A DNA stretch of 64,000 nt, from contig DASVTY010000006.1 of assembly GCA_036387315.1 (NCBI GenBank), positions 62,001-126,000 on the forward strand. Reading direction: 5' to 3'. A program made the translations under genes and the position numbers. Positions 1 through 9,164 of the stretch are shown in pieces. This DNA is from JALZCH01 sp036387315. Its GTDB lineage: Bacteria; Acidobacteriota; Blastocatellia; Pyrinomonadales; Pyrinomonadaceae. The notes below the pieces were generated by a model. That model had not been told where the DNA came from, made no database searches, and worked only from the letters and a program-made list of their open reading frames with translations. Each line of letters begins with the position of its first letter. The first letter of the stretch is position 1.

Positions 1-1227
1 CTTTTAAACGAGATGAATTTGCTCGAAGGCGCGGACGCAAACGGCAATCCGGTCGTCGCCGAACAGTTTTTGTGCCGCGAGCCGGAAGAGCGAGTTTTTT
101 ACAAAGGTCGCTGGTACGAAGGACTTTATTTGCGAGTCGGCGCGAGCGAAGAAGATTTGCGGCAACTCGCGCAGTTTCAAAAGGAAGTTGATTTTTGGGT
201 TTCGTGGCGAGATTTCAAAAATAAGCGCGCTTTTACGATTCCGGTTGCCGAATGCTCGACCGATTCGTTTGCCACGGAATTGGACAAAATTTCTTTTGCC
301 GATTGGCTCAGAAATAAAAATTTTACCTCGCCGAGACTTTTGTGGTGGTGCGATTACGCCTGCCGGGACGATTACGGTTTGCGGCATGAACAAACGAGTG
401 CTTGGGCTGGACTTTTTTATTTTTGCTCGCGCGTTCCCCGCGTCGGCGAAGAAAGCGCCGCATTTATCACTTTTCCCGAAGGCAACGGGCGTTTTGTCAA
501 TTTTTTGCAGGAAAAAGCTAAACAAAAAATCAAATTAAAAACAGCCGTCGCCGAAATTGTGCCGACCGAAAACGGGGTTGAAATTTACGCTATTGACGCG
601 GCGACGAACGAAGCGCGCGGCTTTCGCGCCGAACGAGCGATTTTTGCCGCGCCCGTTTTTTTGTCAAAATACCTGATTCGAGATTTTCGCCAAAACACGC
701 CCGCATTTATCGCCGAATTTGAACACAATGCGTGGATGGTGGCGAATTTATTTTTGAAAAATCGCCCGGAAAATCGTTTCCGGCGCGATTTCCCGCTCGC
801 TTGGGACAATGTTTTGTACGAAAGCTCGTCGCTCGGTTACGTCAATTCGACGCATCAGCGCGGAATTGATTATGGCTCTGCGGTTTTTACTTATTATCTT
901 CCGATGTGCGAATCGGACGCGAAAACCGGGCGAGCCAAACTTTTTGCTTATGATTGGCAAGCGTGCGCCGATGTCGTTTTGTCCGATTTGCAGCGCGCGC
1001 ACCGCGACATTCGCAGTTTGACCGAAAGAATTGACGTGATGCGCTGGGGACACGCGATGATCAGCCCGCGCCCGAATTTTATTTGGAGCGGAGCGCGTCA
1101 AAAAGCCGCCGAAGCTTATCGAAACATTCATTTCGCGCATTCGGATTTGAGCGGCGTCGCGCTTTTTGAAGAAGCGTTTTATCACGGCTTGCGCGCCGCC
1201 GAAGAGATTTTAAATACGGTTAGATAG
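1..1227 (+). CDS. FAD-dependent amine-oxidase-like oxidoreductase, 5' truncated
   Basis: The reading frame is open from base 1, so the gene starts outside the window; 408 residues are visible. The end of the protein (HFAHSDLSGVALFEEAFYHG then RAAEEIL) matches the C-terminal FAD-contacting segment of flavin amine oxidase/phytoene-desaturase-type enzymes, where a Gly-x-Ala-like turn precedes the helix closing the flavin site. The middle part has the expected substrate-domain features (AERAIFAAPVFLSKYLI, the usual 'aaP' strand). The N-terminal GxGxxG dinucleotide-binding motif is missing because of the window edge. Substrate cannot be told from the sequence; protoporphyrinogen, carotenoid or polyamine-type substrates are all possible. 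It ends about 106 bases before the crotonase start. Confidence 0.75.
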   Translation, partial: LLNEMNLLEGADANGNPVVAEQFLCREPEERVFYKGRWYEGLYLRVGASEEDLRQLAQFQKEVDFWVSWRDFKNKRAFTIPVAECSTDSFATELDKISFADWLRNKNFTSPRLLWWCDYACRDDYGLRHEQTSAWAGLFYFCSRVPRVGEESAAFITFPEGNGRFVNFLQEKAKQKIKLKTAVAEIVPTENGVEIYAIDAATNEARGFRAERAIFAAPVFLSKYLIRDFRQNTPAFIAEFEHNAWMVANLFLKNRPENRFRRDFPLAWDNVLYESSSLGYVNSTHQRGIDYGSAVFTYYLPMCESDAKTGRAKLFAYDWQACADVVLSDLQRAHRDIRSLTERIDVMRWGHAMISPRPNFIWSGARQKAAEAYRNIHFAHSDLSGVALFEEAFYHGLRAAEEILNTVR

Positions 1228-1333
1228 GTTTCACGCCTGAGAAGCAAAGCTTTAAAGCTAGCTGAGCGTTTTGCGCGCTTTGCTTTCTTCGCGTCTTTCG
1301 GTGAAACTTATCTTTTTCAAAATTGGAGTAAAA

Positions 1334-2119
1334 ATGACTGAAAATTACGAAAATATATTGGTTGAAAAACGCGGGCGCGTCGCTGTTTTGACGATCAATC
1401 GCCCGGACAAATTAAACGCGCTGAACGAAAAGACGCACCGCGAAGGCGTCGCGGTTTTGGACGCCCTGAAAACCGACGAAGAGGTTCGCGTCGTGGTCAT
1501 TAAAGGCGCGGGCGAAAAATCCTTCATCGCGGGCGCGGACATCTCGGAATTTGCCGAAAAGACGCCTGAAGAACAGCGGCAAACGATGCTTTCGCGCTCG
1601 CTTTTTAACGCGATTGACGTTTTTCCGAAACCCGTGATTGCGATGATTAACGGTTTTTGTCTGGGCGGCGGAAACGAATTGGCGCTGGCTTGCGATTTGC
1701 GCGTCTGCTCGGAAAAATCGCGTTTTGCGCAGCCGGAAATCAATCTCGGAATCATCTGCGGCGGCGGCGGAACTCAGCGTTTAACTCGTCTGATCGGTGA
1801 AACGCGAGCGATGCAACTCGTTTTAACCGGCGATATGATTGACGCCCCGGCGGCGCTTCAATTTGGCTTAGTAAACGCGGTGCACACGGCGGAGGAACTC
1901 GAAGCCAAAACAATGGAATTGGCTGAAAAAATCGCCGAAAAAGCGCCGCTTGCTTTACGTTATTCAAAAGAAGCTGTAAAACTGGCTTCGCGGTCGAATT
2001 TGGACGAAGGCTTGAGGCGCGAAATAGATTTATTCGCGCTCGTTTTTGCGACTGAAGACAAACAAGAAGGCGTCGCCGCTTTTCTCGAAAAACGCAAACC
2101 CGAATTCAAAGGCAAATAA
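1334..2119 (+). CDS. Enoyl-CoA hydratase/isomerase (crotonase family)
   Basis: A 261-residue crotonase, the normal length of the family, which hydrates trans-2-enoyl-CoA in fatty acid or related acyl-CoA breakdown. The oxyanion-hole segment is visible as IAGADISEF, and both catalytic glutamates of the hydratase type are kept: GGGNELALACD and QPEINLG followed by GGGGTQRL. This points to a true hydratase rather than a carboxylyase or isomerase. An upstream in-frame ATG at 1271 would add 21 unusual residues; the ATG at 1334 follows TTGGAGT and fits the family start, so it was chosen. It lies downstream of the flavoprotein on the same strand, but the roughly 100-base gap makes co-transcription uncertain. 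Confidence 0.93.
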   Translation: MTENYENILVEKRGRVAVLTINRPDKLNALNEKTHREGVAVLDALKTDEEVRVVVIKGAGEKSFIAGADISEFAEKTPEEQRQTMLSRSLFNAIDVFPKPVIAMINGFCLGGGNELALACDLRVCSEKSRFAQPEINLGIICGGGGTQRLTRLIGETRAMQLVLTGDMIDAPAALQFGLVNAVHTAEELEAKTMELAEKIAEKAPLALRYSKEAVKLASRSNLDEGLRREIDLFALVFATEDKQEGVAAFLEKRKPEFKGK

Positions 2120-2122
2120 TTC

Positions 2123-2236
2123 AATTATGAATTATGAATTTTCAGCGGCGCTTCGGAGACTGAAGAATTCCGACAAAACATCGCTGAGATTTGGGGCGGT
2201 TGCCAATTCGTAATTCGTAATTTATAATTCGTAATT
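2123..2236. repeat. Inverted repeat with 7-base unit (AATTCGT/AATTATG)
   Basis: The left arm 2123-2140 and right arm 2205-2222 are inverted copies with 16 of 18 bases matching, and further copies of the unit run to 2236. Each arm is made of 7-base units. It fills the gap between the crotonase stop and tRNA-Ala. It belongs with the other period-7 repeats at 34996 and 55920. Confidence 0.7.
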
Positions 2237-2242
2237 GCTTCC

Positions 2243-2319
<77 letters not shown>

Positions 2320-2363
2320 TAATATCAATAATTTAGGGCATTTTTCCAGATGTCCTTTTTAGT

Positions 2364-2390
2364 TTTAGTGTGTCATTGGTGTGTCAAGCT
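2364..2390. repeat. 27-bp direct repeat, left copy
   Basis: This segment, starting TTTAGTGTGTCATTGG, recurs at 3153-3179 with 25 of 27 identities. Read on the minus strand both copies end a frame with Leu-Asp-(Thr/Ala)-Pro-Met-Thr-His-stop, so they may be duplicated 3' ends of a lost gene, such as an integrase, or attachment-type sites. It sits about 45 bases after tRNA-Ala. Confidence 0.6.
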
Positions 2391-2812
2391 TAATTGAGTG
2401 ATTTTTTAATGCTTCTTTATAATACCAGAGCAGATTTCAGTTATTTGAAACACAAGAGTAGAGTTCTCTTATGAAGTCTTACTCTTTAGATTTGCGATAG
2501 AAGATTGTCAAAACAAACAAGGTGGGCGGAATTAATCAACGTTAATTAGCCGCTGGCTTTCTTGTTTCTCCATTAACAAAATAATCGATGGAATAAGAAG
2601 GGGACGAAAAAATTAGGTGTAATAGCTAAGACTTAATATGACATTGACCATTTAGCTGACAATTGCGGTCTCCTGATTTGTAAATGTCAGCTTTTTCGCA
2701 TTTTCCTCCTAATCTAGACATTACTTTTGCATGATTAACCTCCAAAAACTTGCTATACTCCGCTTTCCGCGTTTGGCGGAGCTGAAAATTAAAATTCGTG
2801 GAGGGCAGAACA

Positions 2813-3054
2813 ATGAAACAGAAATTCAATCCAGAGGAAGAATATTCCTTTTGAGATTTCCAGCAAACGTCGCAAAGGTTATCCATCAGAAACATCTGTA
2901 AAACGCGGTCAAAGAATTGTTCACGGCGATAAAGAACTTTCTGAAAAACTCGGTCGCAACGATTTATGTCCGTGTGATTCCGGACGGAGATTTCAAAAAC
3001 TGTTGTCTGCGTAAAGGCAAATTCGACGGTTCGCTACGCAATCATTACTTTTAG
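2813..3054 (+). pseudogene. SEC-C motif protein, frameshifted remnant
   Basis: A start with a good ribosome-binding site (GTGGAGGGCAGAACA then ATG at 2813) runs for 13 codons to TGA. In another frame the sequence continues as IPFEISSKRRKGYPSE and reaches GRNDLCPCDSGRRF, the Zn-binding SEC-C signature known from SecA C-termini and YchJ-like proteins. One extra base near 2993-2995 then breaks the motif; the next frame restores KNCCLRKGKF and ends at TAG 3054. Two frame breaks in about 240 bases argue for a dead gene, although a sequencing error could cause one of them. A strong terminator follows at once. The segment is flanked by 27-bp direct repeats. Confidence 0.72.
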
Positions 3055-3061
3055 GGAATGA

Positions 3062-3100
3062 GAATATAAAAAGGCGCATCATTTGCGCCTTTTTATATTC
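3062..3100 (+). terminator. Strong hairpin terminator after SEC-C remnant
   Basis: Perfect 17-bp stem (3062-3078 with 3084-3100), loop TCATT. The GC core GGCGCA/TGCGCC is flanked by A and T runs, so it can work in both directions. It lies 8 bases after the remnant's stop. Confidence 0.85.
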
Positions 3101-3152
3101 CTGCCTGAAAACATTTATTTATGAACTAAATTCGATAAATACCCTTTTCAAA

Positions 3153-3179
3153 TTTAGTGCGTCATTGGTGCGTCAAGCT
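3153..3179. repeat. 27-bp direct repeat, right copy
   Basis: Partner of 2364-2390 (25 of 27 bases identical, differences T to C at two sites). Together they bracket about 790 bases holding the SEC-C remnant and otherwise no convincing gene. Confidence 0.6.
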
Positions 3180-3318
3180 AAAACGTGCACCAAAAACGCC
3201 CTTTTTTGAGACAGAATCTAAAGAGTTTCCTGGTTTGGCTAAAGTTTCGCGTTTGTCTGGTAAATTTACAAGAAATTGTTGAAAGGAAATCTTTTAGAAA
3301 TTCAGTATGAATTTTTAT

Positions 3319-3340
3319 GCGGAATTTAATTCCGTATAAT
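3319..3340 (+). promoter_or_regulatory. Probable -10 element with overlapping palindrome, GH47 gene
   Basis: A perfect TATAAT lies at 3335-3340. It is directly preceded by the palindrome CGGAAT-TTA-ATTCCG (3320-3334), which could be an operator. No good -35 hexamer is visible at the right distance, so activation may be needed. The GH47 start is about 113 bases downstream. Confidence 0.4.
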
Positions 3341-3452
3341 ACAAAGTTCGGCATCTTCTTGTTTGCAAAGGTGGATTTACGCACGCGGAAATTATGAACG
3401 GTGGGAAAATTACGTTTTTAATGAGCGACCAGCCGAAGGTTTGAGAAAAATT

Positions 3453-4817
3453 ATGAAATTATCAACATTTAACGTTTCAATATCAATCTTTTTGGTTTTA
3501 GCAATCGTTTCAACTTCATTTGCTCAATCGCGGCAAACAATTGATAAAAAGCAGCTTGCCGAACAAGTGAAAAGCGAATTTCTGCACGCTTGGAACGGTT
3601 ACAAAAAATATGCCTGGGGACACGATGATTTGATGCCTTTGAGCAAGACTCATAAAGATTGGTACGGACAGACGCTTTTGATGACTCCGGTTGATTCGCT
3701 CGATACTCTGATTTTGCTGGGATTTAAGCAGGAAGCCGAAGCTGTGCGAAAACTTATCACCGAAAATCTTTCATTTGATAAAAACATTGACGTTCAGAAT
3801 TTTGAAATCACGATTCGGCTTCTGGGCGGTCTTTTGTCGGCTTATCAAATGACCGGCGACAAAAAACTTTTGAGTTTAGCCGAAGATTTAGGCACAAGGC
3901 TTTTGCCGGTTTTTGATTCCCCGACCGGACTGCCGTATAAATATGTCAATCTAAAAACCGGCAAAACGCGCGGCGAGATTTCCAATCCGGCGGAAACGGG
4001 AACGCTTTTAATCGAATTCGGAACGCTCGCCAAATTAACGAATAAGCCTGTCTTTTATGAAAAAGCGAAACGCGCTTTGGTTGAAACTTACAATCGCCGT
4101 TCCGAAATCGGGCTGGTCGGCACTCGCATCAATGTCGAAACCGGGAAATGGACGAATACCGCGAGCCACATCAGCGCGGAAATTGATTCTTATTACGAAT
4201 ATTTGCTGAAATGCGCGATTCTGTTTGATGATGCGGATTGCCGCCGAATGTGGCGAGAATCAATCGCGGCAATCAATAAATATAACGCCGACGAAGTGCG
4301 CGGCGAACTCTGGTACGGTCACGCCGATATGACGACGGGAAAACGAACTGCAACTACTTACGGCGCGCTGGACGCTTTCTTCCCCGCAGTTTTGGCTTTA
4401 TCAGGCGATTTGGAAAGAGCGCGAAAGCTGCAGGATTCTTCATATAAAATGTGGACGAAACACGGTATCGAACCGGAGGTTTTCGATTATCAAAAAATGG
4501 AAGTCGTTCACGGCGGTTATCCCCTGCGCCCCGAGATTATCGAATCAACTTATTATCTTTATCAATACACCGAAGACGAAAAATATTTGCAAATGGGCAA
4601 AACTTTCTTCGACGATTTTGTGAAGCATTGTAAAACGGATGTCGCATACGCCGGTTTGAAAAGTGTGGTTACGAAAGAAAAGAGCGATTCAATGCAGAGT
4701 TTTCTTTTTGCCGAAACTTTCAAATATTATTATCTGCTTTTTGCGCCGAAGAAAGCGTTAGATTTTAAGAAAGTTGTGTTTAATACAGAAGCGCATCCAA
4801 TTAGAAAAACTTGGTAG
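3453..4817 (+). CDS. Secreted glycoside hydrolase family 47 alpha-mannosidase
   Basis: A 454-residue GH47 (class I alpha-1,2-mannosidase) protein. Residues 1-25 form a signal peptide ending SFAQS. The (alpha/alpha)7 barrel motifs follow in order: DSLDTLILLG, FEITIRLLGGLL with the acid Glu near 118, EIDSYYEYLLK with the catalytic Asp near 245, RPEIIESTYYLY with the base Glu near 361, and the Ca-binding FNTEAHP with Thr near 445 at the very C-terminus. All catalytic positions of the eukaryotic ER enzyme appear present. The family removes alpha-1,2-mannose from high-mannose glycans; bacterial members are uncommon. An upstream ATG at 3363 would prefix 30 non-signal residues, so ATG 3453 (after AAGGTTTGAG) is preferred. 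It stands alone. Confidence 0.92.
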   Translation: MKLSTFNVSISIFLVLAIVSTSFAQSRQTIDKKQLAEQVKSEFLHAWNGYKKYAWGHDDLMPLSKTHKDWYGQTLLMTPVDSLDTLILLGFKQEAEAVRKLITENLSFDKNIDVQNFEITIRLLGGLLSAYQMTGDKKLLSLAEDLGTRLLPVFDSPTGLPYKYVNLKTGKTRGEISNPAETGTLLIEFGTLAKLTNKPVFYEKAKRALVETYNRRSEIGLVGTRINVETGKWTNTASHISAEIDSYYEYLLKCAILFDDADCRRMWRESIAAINKYNADEVRGELWYGHADMTTGKRTATTYGALDAFFPAVLALSGDLERARKLQDSSYKMWTKHGIEPEVFDYQKMEVVHGGYPLRPEIIESTYYLYQYTEDEKYLQMGKTFFDDFVKHCKTDVAYAGLKSVVTKEKSDSMQSFLFAETFKYYYLLFAPKKALDFKKVVFNTEAHPIRKTW

Positions 4818-4958
4818 AGTGATTTTTAAAAGTATAGAGAGTGCTTATTGGAACCGTTATATGTACATTGCTAAACAGCAGCACTTATCTCGGATTTACT
4901 AGAGGAAGCAGGATATTTTGAGCGTATTTAGAATGAGTTCTGATTGTTTTCCGCATAG

Positions 4959-5543
4959 ATGATTCATAAACGAACAAAGAAAATCTCTCTCACCTTGCTG
5001 CTTTTGATAGCTGCGTCTTTCCTGTCGGCGGCTTTACTGATTGTGGCAGACGGGTTGAGCGATAACATCCACACAGCAGATGTTGCTATCGTCTTAGGCA
5101 ATACAGTGGAGAGCGACGGACGCCCTTCGGCAAGGTTGCAGGCGCGATTGGATAAGGCAGTGGAACTTTATCGGCAGGGCGCGTTTCCTTACGTGATTGT
5201 AAGCGGCGGAATAGGAATCGAAGGATTCGATGAAGCCGAAATAATGAAGCGTTACCTTGTCAGTCACGGGTTACCGGAACACTGCATTGTTGCTGATGCA
5301 AATGGGGCGACAACGTATCACACAGCGCGGAACGCGGCGCAGTTAATGAAAGAGAAACAGTGGCAAAGCGCGCTCATCATCACACAATATTTCCACATAC
5401 CGCGGACGAGATTGGCGGTTAAGAGTTTTGGCATCTCGACGGTTTATACGGCACACGCAAATTATTTTGAGCTTAGAGACGCATACTCTGTTGTGAGGGA
5501 GGTTATTGGATACGGTGAATATTTGGTTCGCAGATATGATTAA
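4959..5543 (+). CDS. YdcF/SanA/ElyC-family membrane-anchored protein (DUF218)
   Basis: A 194-residue protein with one N-terminal membrane segment (about residues 10-31) and then a DUF218 domain. Family hallmarks are the strand ADVAIVLGN, the loop VESDGRPSARLQARLDKAVE, VIVSGGIG, DEAEIMKRYL, the TYHTARNAA motif and SALIITQYFHIPRT. E. coli relatives (SanA, ElyC, YdcF) act in envelope or peptidoglycan-precursor functions whose chemistry is not settled. The domain should lie outside the cytoplasm. No ribosome-binding site of note precedes the ATG. It converges with the DUF2278 gene. Confidence 0.85.
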   Translation: MIHKRTKKISLTLLLLIAASFLSAALLIVADGLSDNIHTADVAIVLGNTVESDGRPSARLQARLDKAVELYRQGAFPYVIVSGGIGIEGFDEAEIMKRYLVSHGLPEHCIVADANGATTYHTARNAAQLMKEKQWQSALIITQYFHIPRTRLAVKSFGISTVYTAHANYFELRDAYSVVREVIGYGEYLVRRYD

Positions 5544-5607
5544 AATACCTTTGTCCGAAAGTTAAATGACAAGAGTCATTAGGCGCTACCTCTTACATAA
5601 CCCAATC

Positions 5608-6264
5608 TTAAATCGGCAAGCCATTATTGTCAGTATGCAAGGATTGCGTCTCAAACTTCGTAAGCACTGCAACCAACTCTCCATCGGGGCGCTCGATGAT
5701 GGTTCCGCCATCCTGCCAAATCGCATCCAGATGCTGGAACTGCCCGGGCGGATCGCCTTGATTCATGTGAATGTCATGCACGCCTAATCCCCTGTTGTAT
5801 GGCGCACCGAAGACAAAAACCCGGGTGCAGCCATTCAACTGCGTTTCCAATACATTGAGCGCATTATCGCCTGTGCTTTCAATCCACCTGGACAAGAGAG
5901 CTTCAAGAAGCCTGATCAGAAAGTTGATCAAGGCATTCGCAACGATTGGTAAGCATCCAATGCGAATGCGGAAAAGAGGACTCCTTATGTAATCAATCGC
6001 TCCCGACGTAGATGTCCTAGCTAGCAAATGCCACCCATTGGATAATGCCAAGATAGGGGCAAACAATGTGCGGTCGAGATCATGTATCTCCCTATACTGA
6101 ACCTTTATGCCGGAAGGGGTAGACACATCAACGGCACACTCATATTGTCCGTTAGGCGTATCCAAATAAATCTTGCCGTGATACCATGACCCGAAGTTAT
6201 TTTGATCATCACGAGCGAAATGATTAAGAGTGCCAATTAGGACACCATATGCCGGTAGTGGCAT
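5608..6264 (-). CDS. DUF2278 (YukJ-like) protein
   Basis: A 218-residue protein whose start, PLPAYGVLIGTLNHFARD, and whose later block GLGVHDIHMNQGDPPGQF with IWQDGGTII are the conserved blocks of DUF2278/YukJ proteins. Function is unknown; the fold is thought to bind or process a small ligand, but nothing here decides that. ATG at 6264 is preceded on the minus strand by AAGGAGGA at good spacing, which fixes the start. No signal peptide is visible. It is a single-gene unit in a region of unrelated small genes. Confidence 0.85.
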   Translation of the reverse strand: MPLPAYGVLIGTLNHFARDDQNNFGSWYHGKIYLDTPNGQYECAVDVSTPSGIKVQYREIHDLDRTLFAPILALSNGWHLLARTSTSGAIDYIRSPLFRIRIGCLPIVANALINFLIRLLEALLSRWIESTGDNALNVLETQLNGCTRVFVFGAPYNRGLGVHDIHMNQGDPPGQFQHLDAIWQDGGTIIERPDGELVAVLTKFETQSLHTDNNGLPI

Positions 6265-6313
6265 GATATATCCTCCTTCTTAATGAGCCTCATTTATACA
6301 CCCTTTCCTAATA

Positions 6314-6550
6314 TCACGCAAGGTTCTGTATAGCTTCTCGCTCCTGAACGAGACCAGAGCAATGGAACGGACTTAAGTTAAGCGCGGCTGTGTCGTGTTT
6401 GTTGGAGAGATTTGCCCAGTCGGTCATAAATTGAATTATTTTTTGCGCCTCAATATTTGTTTTTTCAAACGGCTCGTTCTTTTTCTGGCTAAATGCGGCG
6501 GTTGTTCCAAAGGCAATGGTTAAAAAGGCGATGATTAGTAGTTTTTTCAT
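6314..6550 (-). CDS. Short secreted protein, probably a truncated SnoaL/DUF4440-like gene
   Basis: Encodes 78 residues: a clear signal peptide (MKKLLIIAFLTIAFGTTAAF then SQ) and then a short mature part. The stretch IIQFMTDWANLSNKHDTAALN resembles the first helix of secreted SnoaL-like/DUF4440 proteins, in which a cone-shaped domain of about 110 residues would follow. The frame ends soon after, so the gene is likely truncated or frameshifted, and the last 20 residues may be out of frame. The family match is from general appearance only. Confidence 0.45.
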   Translation of the reverse strand: MKKLLIIAFLTIAFGTTAAFSQKKNEPFEKTNIEAQKIIQFMTDWANLSNKHDTAALNLSPFHCSGLVQEREAIQNLA

Positions 6551-6767
6551 AGTTTTATTAATTTCATTAAATGCAGCCTCAAAAACCTTCCTTTTTGAGA
6601 CGTTTTAAGGCTTTAATCAGAGTCTCATAAATGGGCATTTTTGAGACATATTATTAACTTGATTCTAACGTCTGAATTGACGTGGGCACTTTAACACACA
6701 ACCTAATATAAGAAGCAATGTGGAGCCGCATCGCGTTCGATGACTTTTTCGGCGGAGCGCGTCGCAC

Positions 6768-8084
6768 CTAGAGCGACAAGAATTCTCCCTGCTTAAATCG
6801 CCTGTCAATCTTTCGGACGTTGGCGAAGTCTTGAAGCGGATTATCATTCAGCGCTAAAAAACTCGCCTCATATCCTTCTTTCAGATGTCCGATTTTGCGC
6901 TTCGGAAATATTGCGGCAGCCGTGGTTTCGCACCACATTTTTAACAACGTGCGGTTATCAACCGCTCCGAGCTTCTGCAAATTTAGAGCTTCAGCCAGAG
7001 ACGTTTGCCGATAGCTGTCGCTTCCAATCGCAATCGGAACGCCGTGTTTTTTCAATAGTTGAAGGTTTTGAACAAGTAAGTCGCGCAATTCGTTGAAAGG
7101 TTCGCCCTCTTTTTTCTGTAAAGCGCTGTCAATGGCGGATATTAACGTGGTTACGACTACTACCCGGTTTCGAGCCGCAAGCCGCGCGTCCCGTTCTGAA
7201 ATCTTAAAGCGGGCGGAGTCGTACTTCGTCCAGTCGCCTTTCTCCGGTCTGAATCCGGGTGTGTGATTTATCTCATCAACTCCGGCGATTAAAGCATTGT
7301 GAAAATCGGTTGTCGTCTCGACGTGAGTTGAGACGCGCAAGCCTGCCTTGTGCGCCCGCCGGACAATTTCGGGCAGCAGGGCGGGATTAAGCCCTCGCCA
7401 GTCAAGATATGTATTGTCCTCTCTGCGTTTCTCATACTCCTCTGAATACTGAAGATATGTTTTGATGAAATCAGGTTTCCCCGCCAAAATCTTCTCCCAC
7501 TTGCGGTCGAGGTCGGCTAAATTATCAATGATGTGATAAAAACCGCCTTCCGCCCAATCTTCGGGCTTCGCTCCGCGCTCCAGGTTGCGCTTCACAACGC
7601 CCAACGGATGCCCTCCCGAAGCAGTTAATCCGCCGTTGGCGAACACCGCATCAATGCTCGTCGGAATGTTTATCCTGCCGAGCAAAGACGTTCTTGCACT
7701 GGGAAGATTGTTAGGGTTTTTGACGTAGAAGATGCCGTCCTGAAGATATTTGCGGGCGAGTTCATCAATGCGTTCCCGGTTTTCTACATTGTGGTTGTGC
7801 GCCTCGCCAAACGGCGGAATCACGTACTTGCCGGTCAGGTTAACGACGGAATCAACCCGGACGGGCTTTTTAGAAGTCAAAATTCCGCCCGCTGAATAGA
7901 AGCGCTTGTGTCTGAAATTCTGTCCGTCGAACCATTGTCCGTTTATAAATTCATAAGTCTTCGACGAAAGCTGCTGACCGACAGTTCTCGCCCCCAGCAC
8001 AAGTCCGGCGAGCGTTACCGCCGAATTGGTAAGAAAAGACCTTCTGGTGATACCTTCAGCATTGCGGTTTTCAGTTTCAGACAT
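6768..8084 (-). CDS. Tat-exported amidohydrolase
   Basis: From ATG 8084 this is a 438-residue amidohydrolase-superfamily enzyme. The N-terminus has a twin-arginine signal (TRRSFLTNSAVTLAGLVLGA), so it is exported folded, with metal loaded. The metal site is recognisable: PPFGEAHNHN (the HxH strand; the first ligand position is EAH rather than the usual DxH), a Lys-containing strand DFIKTYLQYS, STHVETTTD, EINHTPG and the final Asp in AIGSDSY. This is the imidazolonepropionase/prolidase-like branch acting on C-N or related bonds; the substrate is unknown. The longer ORF start at 8177 would place 31 residues before the Tat signal, so it was rejected. Confidence 0.85.
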   Translation of the reverse strand: MSETENRNAEGITRRSFLTNSAVTLAGLVLGARTVGQQLSSKTYEFINGQWFDGQNFRHKRFYSAGGILTSKKPVRVDSVVNLTGKYVIPPFGEAHNHNVENRERIDELARKYLQDGIFYVKNPNNLPSARTSLLGRINIPTSIDAVFANGGLTASGGHPLGVVKRNLERGAKPEDWAEGGFYHIIDNLADLDRKWEKILAGKPDFIKTYLQYSEEYEKRREDNTYLDWRGLNPALLPEIVRRAHKAGLRVSTHVETTTDFHNALIAGVDEINHTPGFRPEKGDWTKYDSARFKISERDARLAARNRVVVVTTLISAIDSALQKKEGEPFNELRDLLVQNLQLLKKHGVPIAIGSDSYRQTSLAEALNLQKLGAVDNRTLLKMWCETTAAAIFPKRKIGHLKEGYEASFLALNDNPLQDFANVRKIDRRFKQGEFLSL

Positions 8085-8316
8085 ATTATTGCTTCTCAGT
8101 CTTCGCGTCTCTGCTACATAAACACTGGGCAGTTTAATTTTATGACAGAAATTTTGTGCTGTTGCATTAAGTTTCATGACTGAGCGAAGACGCCTGGCTT
8201 TGAATTATTACGCTTTACTTTATTTCGGTTTGTTCAACTACACTTTATTTGTCTCAAAGAATAGACAAAGTGTTCAAAGCACCGACGCATCTTAAACAAA
8301 AAGGGAAGACAAATAT

Positions 8317-8601
8317 ATGCTGATTGACAATCTTATAAGCGGCGCGAACAGAGATAACTTTGTTGATAAAACTATTGAATATTTAAATCAAAAGTTTAGT
8401 CAGATGGGCTATGAACTGGTTAATGTGCAACTGACAACGGAAACCGAAGAATTAACCGAGAAACAGTTAAACCGATTTGAAGCAATAGATTTTGCCGGAC
8501 GAGTTTATACGGAACAAAACGATGACGGCACATTTACTCATACATTTATGCCTGAAACGGAAGATTATGAGATTTTAAGCCTCAATGATTTTGATAATTA
8601 A
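8317..8601 (+). CDS. Hypothetical acidic small protein
   Basis: A 94-residue, acidic, soluble protein without signal or membrane segment. The start follows AAAGGGAAGAC, a plausible ribosome-binding site, and codon use looks like the neighbours, so it is likely real. The middle (TETEELTEKQLNRFEAIDFA) is helical and the end acidic (PETEDYEILSLNDFDN). No family was recognised. Its upstream gap of about 230 bases to the divergent amidohydrolase must hold the promoters of both. Confidence 0.55.
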   Translation: MLIDNLISGANRDNFVDKTIEYLNQKFSQMGYELVNVQLTTETEELTEKQLNRFEAIDFAGRVYTEQNDDGTFTHTFMPETEDYEILSLNDFDN

Positions 8602-8745
8602 TGTCGTTTCAAGCTCAATAACCGTGCGTGTTGTCAAATAATTTCTAAGAATTTTTGACTTCGCCAATCTGGATAATTGTTTCGACACTCATATAGCTGG
8701 AAACATATCCTTTAAGGGAACTTACTTTAATCATATTTTGAACAT

Positions 8746-9132
8746 TTAATTTTCTGTTTCCGGTAACTGCCTCAAACTTAGCACCAGAGCAATTATCGCC
8801 AAAGTCACTGCTATGCCTTTAATTACTAACACCCATTCCGAAGCAATAGGAGCAGGGTCAATCTCTCCCGAACGCAAACTGTTTAATTGTCCGAAAAAGC
8901 TGTAATAACCTAAACCACAGGCAAAAGCCCATGCTGCTGAAAGATAGCGTTGACCGCTTTGAACATCTTTGCCTGTACGCCAGGCGGCATAGAGCAAAAA
9001 AGCTCCCATAATGTAATCGTCAAATAGATTTGCAGGCGATTGCTGCCACGTACTCCAGCGGCGGATTGTTTCACCGAGCGGAGCAAGAATACCGGCTATG
9101 ACGGCAAACCAACGACTAAAATTAATTGCCAT
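8746..9132 (-). CDS. Small four-helix membrane protein
   Basis: A 128-residue protein with about four hydrophobic segments: residues 7-20, 38-53, 64-82 and 100-120. The loops WSTWQQSPANLFDDYIMGAF and RTGKDVQSGQRYLSAAW suggest a small inner-membrane protein of unknown function, loosely like DoxX-type proteins. It is divergent from the purine operon, and the 171-base gap between them would carry both promoters. Confidence 0.6.
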   Translation of the reverse strand: MAINFSRWFAVIAGILAPLGETIRRWSTWQQSPANLFDDYIMGAFLLYAAWRTGKDVQSGQRYLSAAWAFACGLGYYSFFGQLNSLRSGEIDPAPIASEWVLVIKGIAVTLAIIALVLSLRQLPETEN

Positions 9133-9164
9133 TATTCATCCTAATTGAAGCATTTTTAGCCGAA

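Noticed and set aside
2626..2895. 89-codon minus-strand ORF
   Set aside because: Lies opposite the SEC-C remnant start and reads as a shadow without domains.
3201..6655. Recurring TTTTTGAGAC at about 3203, 6579 and 6641 as a binding-site family
   Set aside because: Only three copies, no consistent position relative to starts, and AT-rich words recur by chance at this scale.
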